Below are positions 63,214 to 64,000 of a DNA stretch of 64,000 nucleotides, one piece after another. Below the pieces are notes generated by a model. That model was not told where the DNA came from. It ran no database searches and worked only from the letters and a program-made list of their open reading frames with translations. The position numbers and the translations under genes were made by a program. The stretch comes from JAZDJP01 sp043803805 (GTDB taxonomy: Bacteria; Planctomycetota; JAZDJP01), in assembly GCA_043803805.1 (NCBI GenBank), contig JAZDJP010000023.1:1-64000 (forward strand), written 5' to 3'. Each line of letters begins with the position of its first letter. Position 1 is the first letter of the stretch.

Positions 63214-64000
63214 TGCGCTATAATGATCCCCGGATTTCGCCGATACAGGAAGAAGAAGCCGGAGTCGCCATTTTCCCATCGCCCATGAACCCCGGCCGCA
63301 CCCACACTCACCGGACCGTCCGAAATCTCCCCGCGGAACACCGGCTCGTCCTGGCGGCGGCGGGGGCCGCCGGAGAAGGCGAACTCCCCCCCCCGGCCGA
63401 CGAGAGGGAAATTCTCGCCCATGCGCGGCGAACCGGTCTCTCGGGAATTCTCGCCTGGCGTCTCCTCGAGACGCGCCCCGCCGGATTTCCCATCCCTTCC
63501 GCCACGCTGACCGCCACGATCGCCCGGGAACGAAAGACCCTGATCGCGCGGAATCTCCTGCTTCTGGAGCGCCTGGGGGAAATCGCCCTGGCGCTCGACC
63601 GGGCCGGTACGGAATGGCTCGTCGTCAAAGGTCCCGCCCTTCTCCGGTATTACCCCGAACCCGGGACGCGGTCGTTCGGCGACCTCGACATTCTCGTCCG
63701 CCCGCGGGACATCCCGGCCGCGGAGGCGTCCCTGGCCGCGCACGGGTACCGCTTCTCCGCCTGCCATCACCCGCGCCGCCACTACATCGAACGGCATTTT
63801 CATCTCCCTCTGGCGCGCGCCGACGACACCCGGCCGACGGTGGAACTCCACTGGGCGCTCGATCATCCGGGAGGGCATTCCCGTTTCAACGTGGATCGGC
63901 TCTTTTCCCGCGCCGTGCCCGCCTCGGCCGGAAACGTGACGTTCCGGACGCTCTCCCCGGAGGACACCCTCCTCCACCTCGCCCTCCACTACGCGTTGTC
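63210..64000 (+). CDS. Nucleotidyltransferase family protein (partial, runs off the window)
   Basis: At least 263 residues; the 3' end lies beyond the window. The ATG at 63210 overlaps the radical SAM stop as ATGA; another ATG at 63285 in the same frame begins NPGRTHTHRTVRNLP. The NTP_transf_5-like core is seen in WLVVKGPALLRYYPEPGTRSFGDLDILV, with the two Asp residues (DLD) expected for metal binding, and in VELHWAL. This family often accompanies PqqD and HPr-kinase-like genes in peptide- or glycan-modifying clusters. The extra 25 residues before 63285 (ISPIQEEEAGVAIFPSP) are noted as odd. Confidence 0.75.
   Translation, partial: MMRYNDPRISPIQEEEAGVAIFPSPMNPGRTHTHRTVRNLPAEHRLVLAAAGAAGEGELPPPADEREILAHARRTGLSGILAWRLLETRPAGFPIPSATLTATIARERKTLIARNLLLLERLGEIALALDRAGTEWLVVKGPALLRYYPEPGTRSFGDLDILVRPRDIPAAEASLAAHGYRFSACHHPRRHYIERHFHLPLARADDTRPTVELHWALDHPGGHSRFNVDRLFSRAVPASAGNVTFRTLSPEDTLLHLALHYAL

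Overview
The window is GC-rich, gene-dense DNA from an uncultivated-looking Gram-negative (diderm) bacterium. Lipoproteins, a TolC-type outer-membrane factor with an RND pump, and an STN-domain lipoprotein indicate two membranes. DUF2723 and DUF4380 proteins and an HRDxSPEN-type Ser/Thr kinase would fit a PVC/FCB-like or candidate-phylum lineage, but no rRNA is present and I cannot assign a taxon.

Layout. 1-1.3 kb: AT-rich accessory DNA with a VapB-like N-terminus running into a beta-barrel-like protein. 1.3-8.3 kb: DUF1015-ahcY, thiH-thiS, a DUF5060/GH5-like secreted protein. 8.3-25.5 kb: what I read as two tandem elements integrated at a tRNA-Arg(TCG) gene. Both have the same terminal repeats and neither has a recognisable recombinase. 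The small, AT-rich distal element (8337-11590) carries a short RHS-derived toxin-like gene, an overlapping lipoprotein and a frameshifted transglutaminase-like gene. The large one (11591-25442) carries a nine-gene operon: opine-type dehydrogenase, B12-dependent mutase-like protein, Na+/H+ antiporter, asparagine synthetase, MscS channel, GT4 glycosyltransferase fusion, GH130, TrkH and TrkA. Two tandem 69-nt RNA elements ending in terminator hairpins precede the operon. The 20-nt core of that element recurs at the other end of the island, in front of a small membrane-protein gene, with a hairpin over the ribosome binding site. This shared leader motif plus its ion/turgor gene set is the best candidate here for an undescribed (or Na+/osmo-sensing) regulatory system.

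25.6-38.4 kb: DUF2723 glycosyltransferase, CPBP protein, HEAT-repeat membrane protein, TetR-OMF-RND operon with a perfect operator, two decayed nitroreductase ends around a zinc-ribbon gene, an STN-repeat lipoprotein and a DUF4380 protein. 38.5-43.4 kb: acyl-CoA mutase catalytic subunit, a B12-domain/MeaB GTPase fusion, and a long WAxxDPxAAAxW repeat protein. 43.4-52.9 kb: MBL hydrolase, GT2, a STAS-REC-HATPase fusion with an MshEN protein, membrane and lipoprotein genes, radA, an MFS transporter, an esterase/TPR protein and tRNA-His. 53-60 kb: gap-pgk-rpe, an RlmL-like methyltransferase, HD-GYP protein and nadE. 60.3-64 kb: a translationally coupled kinase-MerR-PqqD-radical SAM/SPASM-nucleotidyltransferase cluster cut by the window end.

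Many intergenic spaces contain period-8 (GACTCNNN) or period-7 repeat tracts, one of which overlaps the rpe stop and another the apparent N-terminus of the RlmL-like gene. This is a striking genome-level feature that no ordinary gene annotation explains.
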